A DNA stretch of 64,000 nt from Taudactylus pleione (taxonomy: Eukaryota > Chordata > Amphibia > Anura > Myobatrachidae), in NCBI GenBank assembly GCA_031769625.1, contig JAUIMM010000124.1:10676001-10740000 (forward strand). The letters are read 5' to 3'. Below are positions 56,780 through 64,000 of this stretch, piece after piece (the stretch's first letter is position 1; every line of letters starts with the position of its first letter). The translations under genes were made by a program, and so were the position numbers. Under the pieces are notes generated by a model. It ran no database searches. It was given only the letters and a program-made list of their open reading frames with translations, and was not told the origin of the DNA.

Positions 56780-57400
56780 AAAACATTATTTTTGGGCTTG
56801 GGCCATGTTGAGGATGAGGCCCTCTATATATTTTAGGCCCTCATGCCCTATAAGGAGGGCATCAGCCACTCTAGCCACCTCCCTGGCCAAGGCCTCCTTA
56901 TTGCTGGAACATGGAATATAAGGGCACATGTATTATACTGTATGAGTATTAAACATAAACCTTTAGAAACTAAATTGCATTACATACCTTCAGGGGACAC
57001 TTTTGCTTCTGTGACGGAAGGTGTCACAAGCATCTCTGAAAGTGATCTTGGGCTGGGCAGTGATGGGAAATTGGGACTGGGAGAGCGTCCAGGTGTGGAA
57101 AGTTGGATTTGGGGGGGAAGAGGGAGAGGAGAGCTATAATCATCCAGACCCACCAGAGAAGACTGTGGGCTCCTCACAGCAAGAGCTGGTGGAGAGGACA
57201 CCTGACTCTCTGGTGGGATGAAGAGATGAAGACTGGCAGGTATGGTGGAGGAAGGTGGGTTGGAGGGCTGGCTCTATGGAGACATTGGCAAAGCCACATC
57301 AGGTGGAGACTAGTTAGGAGGTTGAGCAGGATTTTGCCTTTGTTGCCTGCATCCTGCAAATAATATGACAATATTAATATAACATACTGTACCATTATTA
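56780..57400 (-). pseudogene. Possible Harbinger Myb-like protein, C-terminal exon
   Basis: Minus strand: an acceptor-like TTTGCAG at about 57360, a proline/serine-rich stretch (SSPPALAVRSPQSSLVGLDD) and, near 56910-56800, NKEALAREVARVADAL and GLILNMAQAQK. Harbinger Myb-like partner proteins often end with a Pro/Ser linker and such a helix. The DNA-binding part is not seen here, so the call is tentative. Confidence 0.4.
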
Positions 57401-58140
57401 TGTTTGCAATATGACATATTAATCCTTATGAATAAAGATTAATATGACAATAAGACACTATTAGAATCTAAATTTAAATTTGTAATAATAGGCAAAAGTT
57501 AATTAATGTCATTAATTTTTTACATAGGTAAATGTTAGATATTGTAGACATGCACATATATATTCCACAGACATAGATGGTTTCACATGTCCCATTAAGG
57601 CTTCTTAGACATCATCTGAAATTTCACAAAACCTTCTGAATTTGTGCCACTCAAACTAAAAAAAGAAATTAAATTCCAATCATTAAGGCTGATGCCTTAA
57701 TGGATGTGTTCCTTGCGCAATACAGATATGGAATACCATCACACCCTGTGGTTAACTGCAGATTCAGCACTCAATGAGTGAGATTGCTGTCACTGACAAA
57801 ATGGTGGCTCAGGGGGCTAATGCCACAGCCAGGGGAGCCCTTTCACCAGGCTCCCCAGCCGAAGCATTAACCCTGACCACTAGTCAGCCCAGGCTGGGGA
57901 TTCCTGTGCAGTGGGTACCGGGTTGATTGTGAAATGTGCGGTGCATTTTTAAGACTATTTTCTTTTGCAGTTGAACTATAGGTCCCAGCAAGACTCTTCA
58001 CAATGCTGGTACTTGGAAAACCACAAGTACCAGCGATAAATTTTGGGCCCACTGGTACCTGTAGTACACCTGTAAAAGAAATAGTAAAATGAACAGACAC
58101 TGTTTTTTTTAAATAAAATGTATTTATCTGCAGCCTCACC
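57401..58140. other. AT-rich sequence, then a hairpin-leader repeat related to 2350
   Basis: 57401-57760 holds nothing I can name. From about 57800 the text includes GGGAGCCCTTTCACCAGGCTCCC (foldback), CCAGCCTGGGCT-like arms, and the CTGGTACTTG / CAAGTACCAG hairpin (57991-58017) resembling the leader at 2385-2412. Confidence 0.4.
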
Positions 58141-58189
58141 TGGGGGGCAGTGGCCTTTAAGCTCTTTTTCATGGTTGTCACCATCCCAA

Positions 58190-58980
58190 GACTTCGGCAT
58201 ACTTGCCTGGCAGGCGCCTACCCACTAGGGCTTTGGTGTCTTCATCTGGCGGGCACCAACCTGCCAAGGCTTTGGTGTTTTTACCTTGGGGGTGTGAACC
58301 CACCAGGGCTTTGGCATCTTTACCTAGTGGGTGGCAGCCTGTGCCAGCTCTTTTCTATGGCTGCCACCCACTAGGACTTCCGGGGTCTTCTCCTGGTGGG
58401 CGACAACATGCAAGTGCTTTGGAGTTTTTGCCTGGCAGGCACCAACCCACCTGGGCTTTGGCATCTTTCCCAAGAGGGCAGCAGCCTGTGTCAGCTCTTT
58501 TGCATGGCTGCCATGCACTAGGACTTCTCAAGTCTTCGTCTGGTGGGCACCAACTCGCCAGGGTTTCGACATCTTTGTCTGGTGGGCACCAACCCACCAG
58601 GGCTTTGGTGTCTATGCCTAGTGGGCGGCAGCCTGTCAGCTCTTTTGCATGGCCATCGCCCACTAGGACTTCATCTTCACCTGGCGGGCACCAAACCACC
58701 AGGGCTTAGGCGTCTTCATCTAGTGGATGGTAGCCTGTGTCAGCTCTTTTGCATGGCCACTGCCCACAAGGAGTTCTTACATCATCTTCTGGCGATCACC
58801 AACCTGCCAGGGCTTTGGCATCTTTGCCTGATGGGCGCCAACAAACTAGGGCTTTGGCGTCTTTGCCTGGCCAGGGCTATGGCGTCTTCATCTCACGGGT
58901 GCCAACCTGCCAGGGCTTCTGGCGTCTTCACCTGGGAGGTGGCTGCCACCTCCCCAGGGCTTCTGGTGTCCTCTTCATAA
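58190..58980 (+). repeat. Minisatellite, ~55-bp unit in a ~170-bp higher order
   Basis: Units of GGGCACCAACCCACCAGGGC plus TTTGGTGTCTTTGCCTGG; every third or so carries GCAGCCTGTGTCAGCTCTTT. The mostly multiple-of-three spacing keeps frames open on both strands (168 and 145 codons), but the peptides are simply repeated GGHQPTRALASLP-like text. Confidence 0.9.
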
Positions 58981-58989
58981 GCACTGGGT

Positions 58990-59313
58990 CTCTCAGCTGC
59001 TGCCTCCAATGACATAGGGAGCCATGATCGGCTCTCGGTGGCCATCTATGAAATTTAAAGATGGCCGCTGCAAGCTAATCATTGCTTGCGACATCATCGG
59101 TGGCGACATCCGGCAACTGCTGGACCCAGCACTTGTGCGGGTGCCAGCGGCGGGCCTGGATCCGAGAGGATACAGTCCCTGCTAGCCACTCTGCTGAGCA
59201 TGGCAGCAGCGCCCATTCCAAAAATTGCACCCAGCGCCATTTTTGAAATTTAAAGATGGCCACTGTGAGCTATGATTGGCTCATGTTGGCCATGTTGGAA
59301 TTTCAAATATGGC
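58990..59313. repeat. Short repeat with duplicated GAAATTTAAAGATGGCC
   Basis: GAAATTTAAAGATGGCCGC near 59050 and GAAATTTAAAGATGGCCAC near 59245 lie about 195 bp apart, each next to GATTGGCTC-like or GATCGGCTC text. A duplicated segment of unknown class. No gene. Confidence 0.5.
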
Positions 59314-59361
59314 GTGACACACTATGATTTAAATATCTCTTCTTAATATTCCGACAGTGAA

Positions 59362-59730
59362 GTAACTGGAGAAATCCATCAAATTAAATCATTTGTCAAC
59401 TGCGAGACGGATTTTGTAATATATATGTTAACTTGCCCATGCAAGAAACAATATATTGGACGTACTACTAGGAAATTTAAGATCAGATTCCTTGAACACT
59501 GTCGGAATATTAAGAAGAGATATTTAAATCATAGTGTGTCACGTCATTTTGCAGAGACACATAACGCTGACTCAGAAATGTTAACTGCCATTATAATAGA
59601 ACATATTGGATATACAGAGAGAGGGGGAGATAGATATCGAAAATTATGTGCAAGATAGGCATACTGGATATACATTATGCATACACTCTTTCCTGGAGGG
59701 CATAATGAAAATATTGAATTGGATATATAG
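59362..59730 (+). pseudogene. Penelope-like GIY-YIG endonuclease
   Basis: Reads IHQIKSFVNCETDFVIYMLT, CPCKKQYIGRTTRKFKIRFL, EHCRNIKKRYLNHSVSRHFA and IIEHIGYTERGGDRYRKLCA, then a single stop at 59656, then AYWIY and LFPGGHNENIELDI. The domain order (YIG, R in TRKFKIR, H in EH, E-like region) fits the Penelope nuclease that nicks DNA to prime reverse transcription. Only one stop interrupts the visible C-terminal 120 residues, so this is among the younger Penelope copies here. Confidence 0.9.
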
Positions 59731-60595
59731 ACCATAATTTATGATTTATATTATATTTATACTATTTCTTTTTTATATGGTCTGTTAAATATATTTATTC
59801 ATATTAAATTTATTTTCTTTTTTTCCTATTAACATATTGTAACTTATCATTTATATTAATTTACTTTTTATATCATTTCTGTATATATTTATTTATATTT
59901 TTATTATCATTATAATTATTATTTCTTTTTTAATATTACATTTGATTATTTTTATTTTAAAAATTATTTTTTATTTTCCATCCCTTTTATTCCCCCAATT
60001 TTTGTGGTTTTTTGTTTAATAATCAAACTCACCCCTCTAATATTCATGTACACTTTTCTGCAGATTCTCTTTATGATTATTGTATAATATAATACTTAGT
60101 GTCAGGTACGTTAGTATTCATAGTTGTGGATGATACGGTGACATATATGTGTGTGAGACTTGGGATTATTCACATCTCTTACAATTATGTGACAGAAGTA
60201 TAGAATGTTATATCTAGAATACAATCACTGATTCTAGACTTGTTTGAAAATTACCATTTAGTTTCAAAATCACCATTTAGTTATATTGCCCTTCATGATA
60301 TATCTACATCCATCTCTATTGATTACTCTTTGTATTTGTAGATCATTATAAATTGGCACTACTGATTATTTAATATTATCCTCTTGTTCTTTATGTGTCA
60401 CCATGCACTGTTCAATTTAATTTTATTCATATATCTATTGTATAGTCATATATTTGTTGTTATATGTTTTAAGTGAGACCATGGTATAAGAACCACAATT
60501 ACTTTTCATTATTAAAGTAGTGATGACAGGTGTGTAAAATTGTGAAGCCTATATAAATTCCCACAGGAAGTGGAAAAACCATCTGAGCCCTCCTT

Positions 60596-60634
60596 CTGAA
60601 GAAACCGGGAGCGTTGTCCTGGAGAAACGCGTTA
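60596..60634 (+). ncRNA. Hammerhead-ribozyme-like motif
   Basis: CTGAAGA (fits CTGANGA), then stem II CCGGGA-gcgttg-TCCTGG (6 bp with one G-U), then A, GAAA and CGCGTTA. The boxes are complete and spaced as in a type I hammerhead with a tiny stem III. Penelope-like elements are known to carry such ribozymes in their pseudo-LTRs, and this lies about 870 bp past the GIY-YIG end. Confidence 0.6.
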
Positions 60635-61469
60635 AGACTACAGGGCGATACACTGTCTTTGAAATAGACCTGCTTCTTTGTACCTCATCTGGAATGAGAG
60701 ACACATTCTAACCACCTGCCGGCTAGCAGCTGCCTCCCCCAGTCTCCCTGATTGAGAGTACAACCACCCGCTTGCGGTCTGAGTCTTCCTCCACTCAGAC
60801 TGCGCCAGCCCTCTCAGGTTGAGACCCGAACATTTTCGGCAGCAGCTGCATCCACTTCCCCGGACGAGTATACCCGACTCATCCCACCGACTGAATTTGT
60901 GTAGCGGTGGCCTCTGCACAGACGGCGCATCAACCTGGGATTGCATTTGGTTACACGGCCGCAGATAGCTTAGCCGCTCACACTACACGCTACTGGATTT
61001 CTCTCACCAGCTACTGCTTGAGGAACAAGTGAGCCGTTAGATACAGGTACTATACATCACAGCTCCAATAATATATGTGATAATTAGCTGACTTGGAGAA
61101 ACCACATACCAGCATATCACTTGAAGAATATATACCCATTGGGGTCAAAACTTAGTGGAAATTCTCCTCAATATCACTACTATTGTGTATATACCATTAT
61201 TTGGAATTAATTTGCTACTTTTCAAAGTGTTTTTATATTTACATTTTATAAGATACAGTGTATTGATATTTGTGCACATGCTTCAATGTTTCATTTATTA
61301 TTATAATTCATATTAAATTGCATATTGCCTCTACTAGCGCTACAGTATTTTTTCTTCCTATTCATATTTCATGGTGGGTTGCAGTTCCCTCCAACTGTAG
61401 CGGCTTTGAAGAGTCAATTAATTAATTCATTCATTATATTTTATTCATTTGCTCTTACTGGATTGTAAT

Positions 61470-61660
61470 TGCGCACCATACCTCCTTCTATTCTCCTTAG
61501 GTATACCCAACCTGCTAAAGACATGGACTAATACTCTAGCCTTGGTCTTGGTTGATGTATTGCATAATGGTATTGCTTCCAGGTACCTGGTAGCATAATC
61601 CATTATCACCAGAATATATTGATGGCCCCGGGCAGATTTCATTATTGGGGTGAAAGGAAA
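61470..61660 (-). pseudogene. Integrase core, second part
   Basis: Minus strand: PIMKSARGHQYILVIMDYAT and RYLEAIPLCNTSTKTKARVL, with the second catalytic aspartate in VIMDYATRY, then FSRLGIPKE. It ends before the third acidic residue, where the Penelope fragment begins. It resumes after the 15-bp duplication from the 62111-62302 part. Confidence 0.85.
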
Positions 61661-62121
61661 AGGGAGAAAAATATTGCGCAGAATGTGCACTTGAAAAAGG
61701 ATCAGGATAGATCTGAAATGCATTGTGCTGGTGCTGCTATGTCACTTTGAAAAAACCTATTGTGGAGGAACTTGCTGTTTACATCTAAGGCAAAGCCAGG
61801 TGGTGTGAAGCGGAATCGGCCAAATTCATCTGGGACCTGGGACTTGTCCTTATGGTTGCTCACACCACCTAAAACACATGGTATGACTTTGGGGATTTTT
61901 TCTCCACTAAAAGCACTTTTCTTCCTGCCCTTGCACTTTATAATTGTGCTGGTTAATTGTGTATTTATTTGTTTACATCCATGTACATGTATGTTGGATT
62001 TTATTATTAATAAATTTTACCTCTCATTTGAGGTTTTTTACCATTACATTTATAAGGTTTAGTATTTTGCTCATCTGTCAATTAGAGGCGCCCTCTATTC
62101 CATCATAATTTTATATATTAG
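61650..62121 (+). mobile_element. Short Penelope-like or SINE-like insertion in integrase
   Basis: Flanked by AGATTTCATTATTGG (61635-61649) and AGATTTCAGTATTGG (62122-62136), a 15-bp target duplication with one mismatch, implying a retroposed insert. It begins with a hammerhead-like layout at 61690-61725 and has no open frame. The 3' part is AT-rich and ends TTTTATATATT. Confidence 0.65.
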
Positions 62122-62302
62122 ATTTCAGTATTGGCCCAACCAAATCCATAACTATTCTTTCAAACAGAACCTCAATAATGGGTAACGGAACCAGGGGACT
62201 TTTGAAATGTGACCATGGAGCATGATACTGACACTCAGGGCAGGATGCACAATAGTCAGATACCTCTTTATGGACCCTGGGCCAAAAAAAATCTATGCAC
62301 AA
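62111..62302 (-). pseudogene. Integrase zinc module second half and first catalytic aspartate
   Basis: Reads FFWPRVHKEVSDYCASCPEC then FERIVMDLVGPILKS. CxxC completes the zinc module begun at 62330, and MDLVGP carries the first aspartate of the DDE core. The frame then enters an insertion (61650-62121). Confidence 0.85.
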
Positions 62303-63341
62303 TTTGCTCAGTGGTTTTCTCTACCCCTAGGTGGCCTGCCTTTATATGACCATGGGCAAGGTCTAATACTGTTCTTCTGTATGCTTTGTGAACTATTAAT
62401 TGTTCCACAATACCTTCCCCCTTCTTAGTCACCTGATACAACAAATCCTGACATACTGCCATGTGAGGATATGACAAAGGACTATCGGGTTTATATATAT
62501 ATATAGGTTTGCCATTGATCACCTTGACATTCTCCCTGGTTTTTACCAGAGTAGGGTCATTTAACTGCTCCATGGCAAAGACCTCTCTTCTGACCTCTAA
62601 ATCGGGCAGAAAATCAACTGGCTCAACAACACTACCCACCTCAGTGGGAGGCACATCACTTGGCGAGCCACCATCACACTCCGCATTTTCTAGTTCGCCA
62701 ATCATACTAGAAAAAGTGAACATCTCTGACTCTGCTACTACACCAGTAACCCTCTCAAACAGGTCAGGGCGATTTACCTCTGTGCAAATTCGGCTTTCCC
62801 ACAACTTCCAGAAGTGAGCAAAGTCTCTCCCCAATATTGCATCATACATTAAGCTATGTACCAAACCCACAGAGACTATCGCAGAACCACATGATGTCTC
62901 AATGTTCACTTCTGCAGAAATATAATAGCGAGTGTCCCCATGTATGCAAGTCACACCAACAGTTTTCCCCTTATGCTTCAAGGGATTCACCAGCTCTGCT
63001 GTCACAAGTGTCACCAGGCTACCAGAATCTAACAGAGCCTCTACACGGTTGCCTTCTACAGTAAGTACACACATGTGCTTATCAGTCTCAGCCCACTGGT
63101 TGGCAGTATAGGCTGGCTGTGCAAAGAAAGACCCCCTGCGGTATACATGAGCAGTATCACATTGCATAGGTTCAGAGGTAAGTGGACAATTAGCTGCAAT
63201 ATGGCCGAAGCCACCACATTGGAAATACTGAATCACATTATAATTTAGTCTTTTACAGGGAATGAACCTTCCTGGCCTGGCTGGCCTGTCTCCATCCAGG
63301 TTTCTCACCCTCAGTCTTAGGTACATTCCATCGCCCAGCAC
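62268..63341 (-). CDS. Zinc knuckle, aspartic protease and integrase zinc module
   Basis: An open frame of 357 codons with no stop. The zinc knuckle reads YFQCGGFGHIAANC, with the first cysteine replaced by tyrosine. The protease has ALLDSGSLVTLVTAEL (the D-S-G active site) and DAILGRDF near residue 170. A linker of about 110 residues leads to DLLYQVTKKGEGIVEQLIVH and HGHIKAGHLGVEKTTEQIVH, the histidine half of the integrase zinc module. The frame breaks at 62268 and the CPEC half continues at 62302. Direct continuity from protease to integrase supports the Gmr1-like order. Confidence 0.85.
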   Translation of the reverse strand: MLGDGMYLRLRVRNLDGDRPARPGRFIPCKRLNYNVIQYFQCGGFGHIAANCPLTSEPMQCDTAHVYRRGSFFAQPAYTANQWAETDKHMCVLTVEGNRVEALLDSGSLVTLVTAELVNPLKHKGKTVGVTCIHGDTRYYISAEVNIETSCGSAIVSVGLVHSLMYDAILGRDFAHFWKLWESRICTEVNRPDLFERVTGVVAESEMFTFSSMIGELENAECDGGSPSDVPPTEVGSVVEPVDFLPDLEVRREVFAMEQLNDPTLVKTRENVKVINGKPIYIYKPDSPLSYPHMAVCQDLLYQVTKKGEGIVEQLIVHKAYRRTVLDLAHGHIKAGHLGVEKTTEQIVHRFFLAQGP

Positions 63342-63903
63342 GCTGCTCCCCTGGAACAGTCTTAGCAGTGCCGATGGGAGTTTGCCGTTGCACCATCGGG
63401 ACCCAGTAGGGCAGACTCAACAGCTCCTCAGCCACCACATACCTCTCCACCAGTTTGACTAGCTGGTCTGTGGACTTAGGGTCTGCATGGCTCACCCACT
63501 TGCGCAGAGACACAGGTAGCAATCGCAGATACCAGTCCATCACGACTCTTTCCACAATCTGTGGTCCTGTCAGCGTCTCGGGCTGCAGCCATTTTGTGGT
63601 TAGATGGACGAGGTCATGCATCTGTGAGCATGGAGGTTTTTCCATTTGGAACTCCCAGCGGTGAACTCGTTGGGCCCGAACAAATGAGGTGACTCCCAAG
63701 CGGGTTAGGATCTCCCGTTTTAACTTTGCATAGTCCTTGGCATCATCCAGGCATAAATCATAGTAGGCCTTTTGTGGTTCTCCAGACAGGAAGGGTGCCA
63801 CAAGACTTGCCCACTGTTCCTTGGGCCAACTCTCCCTTTCCGCAGTTCTCTCAAAGGCCATAAGATACACCTCCACGTCATCAATTGGGGTCATCTTCTG
63901 CAA
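63253..63903 (-). CDS. SCAN-like gag of Gmr1-like retrotransposon
   Basis: An open frame of 216 codons; the homologous sequence extends upstream to about 63930, so the listed start is not the true one. It shows DDVEVYLMAFERTAERESWP, WASLVAPFLSGEPQKAYYDL, RLGVTSFVRAQRVHRWEF and QIVERVVMDWYLRLLPVSLR. The SCAN domain of vertebrate zinc-finger proteins is held to descend from the capsid C-terminal domain of this gag type. Its role in the element is particle assembly. It overlaps the next frame by 89 bases in another phase, so expression of the next protein would need a shift, or the overlap reflects a mutation. Confidence 0.85.
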   Translation of the reverse strand: MQKMTPIDDVEVYLMAFERTAERESWPKEQWASLVAPFLSGEPQKAYYDLCLDDAKDYAKLKREILTRLGVTSFVRAQRVHRWEFQMEKPPCSQMHDLVHLTTKWLQPETLTGPQIVERVVMDWYLRLLPVSLRKWVSHADPKSTDQLVKLVERYVVAEELLSLPYWVPMVQRQTPIGTAKTVPGEQRAGRWNVPKTEGEKPGWRQASQARKVHSL

Positions 63904-64000
63904 AAAATGACTGGCTCGTATAGAGTGTGGGTTGGATGGTCAGTGGAAGCATCTCCAGTCCGGGCTAAGAGTGTTGTACTACCTCTTTTAAGGCCTGGCG

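Larger units (their letters stand above)
59314..61440 (+). mobile_element. Penelope-like element fragment with 3' pseudo-LTR
   Basis: Starts with a 46-bp inverted copy of its own coding sequence (59314-59359 against 59497-59542), then the GIY-YIG domain, about 750 bp of very AT-rich 3' UTR, a hammerhead-like motif at 60596-60634, and a pseudo-LTR-like region to about 61350-61440. The RT is missing. It directly abuts the truncated Gypsy integrase at about 61470. Confidence 0.82.
61445..64000 (-). mobile_element. Gmr1-like Ty3/Gypsy retrotransposon, gag-protease-integrase portion
   Basis: On the minus strand from the window end: SCAN-like gag (63930-63253), zinc knuckle and protease leading directly into the integrase zinc module (63341-62268), integrase core (62302-62111 and 61723-61470). 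No RT lies between protease and integrase. The Gmr1-like group is defined by integrase placed before RT. The element is cut off by a Penelope fragment at about 61470, so RT and 3' LTR are missing, and its 5' LTR lies beyond the window. Confidence 0.8.

Overview
The window looks like repeat-dense intergenic DNA from a large vertebrate genome, most likely an anuran amphibian. That is inferred from the mix of elements: Tc1/mariner, ZBED-type hAT, PIF/Harbinger, Penelope-like elements, a chromodomain Ty3/Gypsy element, a SCAN-like-gag Gypsy element, an L1 fragment, and many (TA)n arrays. No host protein-coding gene, rRNA or tRNA could be supported. Nearly every long open frame is a piece of a transposable element or a tandem repeat read through by chance.

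Layout. 0-8 kb: a Tc1 copy cut by the window edge, palindromic repeats, a hairpin-chain MITE (3319-3868), and a hAT element with perfect 8-bp target duplications (5033-8070) holding a second hAT element (6319-7956). 8-25 kb: telomere-like and other tandem repeats, a hAT element swollen by satellites (11076-15555), two copies of another multi-hairpin MITE, a Penelope relic, and a MITE nested in a MITE. 25-35 kb: mostly unique AT-rich DNA, a complete but dead Tc1 (29914-31559), and an LTR retrotransposon (31660-35120) with no pol that carries a ~600-codon coiled-coil reading frame. 35-43 kb: Penelope fragments in tandem and inverted arrangement, a reversed hAT 5' half, and a Harbinger relic split by a hAT MITE. 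43.5-50.3 kb: a chromodomain Gypsy element with 5-bp target duplication, disrupted by a large foldback element and a hairpin-chain MITE. 50-59 kb: an L1 ORF2 tail, a nearly complete but dead ZBED-type hAT transposase, a hAT MITE, a Harbinger Myb-like remnant and a minisatellite. 59-64 kb: a Penelope fragment with a 46-bp inverted repeat and a hammerhead-like motif, next to a minus-strand Gypsy element whose gag-protease-integrase order fits the Gmr1-like group.

The elements form a stratigraphy more than a working pathway. Target duplications give the order of several insertions: hAT into hAT, hAT into Harbinger, foldback and MITE into Gypsy, Penelope-like fragment into Gypsy integrase. All protein-coding elements carry stops or frameshifts except the short gag and protease-integrase frames at 62.3-63.9 kb, which stay open. 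The most unusual items are the pol-less LTR element with a coiled-coil frame, the MITEs built from consecutive hairpins, the foldback insert at 46.6-47.7 kb, and the hammerhead-like motifs linked to Penelope sequence. Homology calls are from reading motifs; none was checked by database search.
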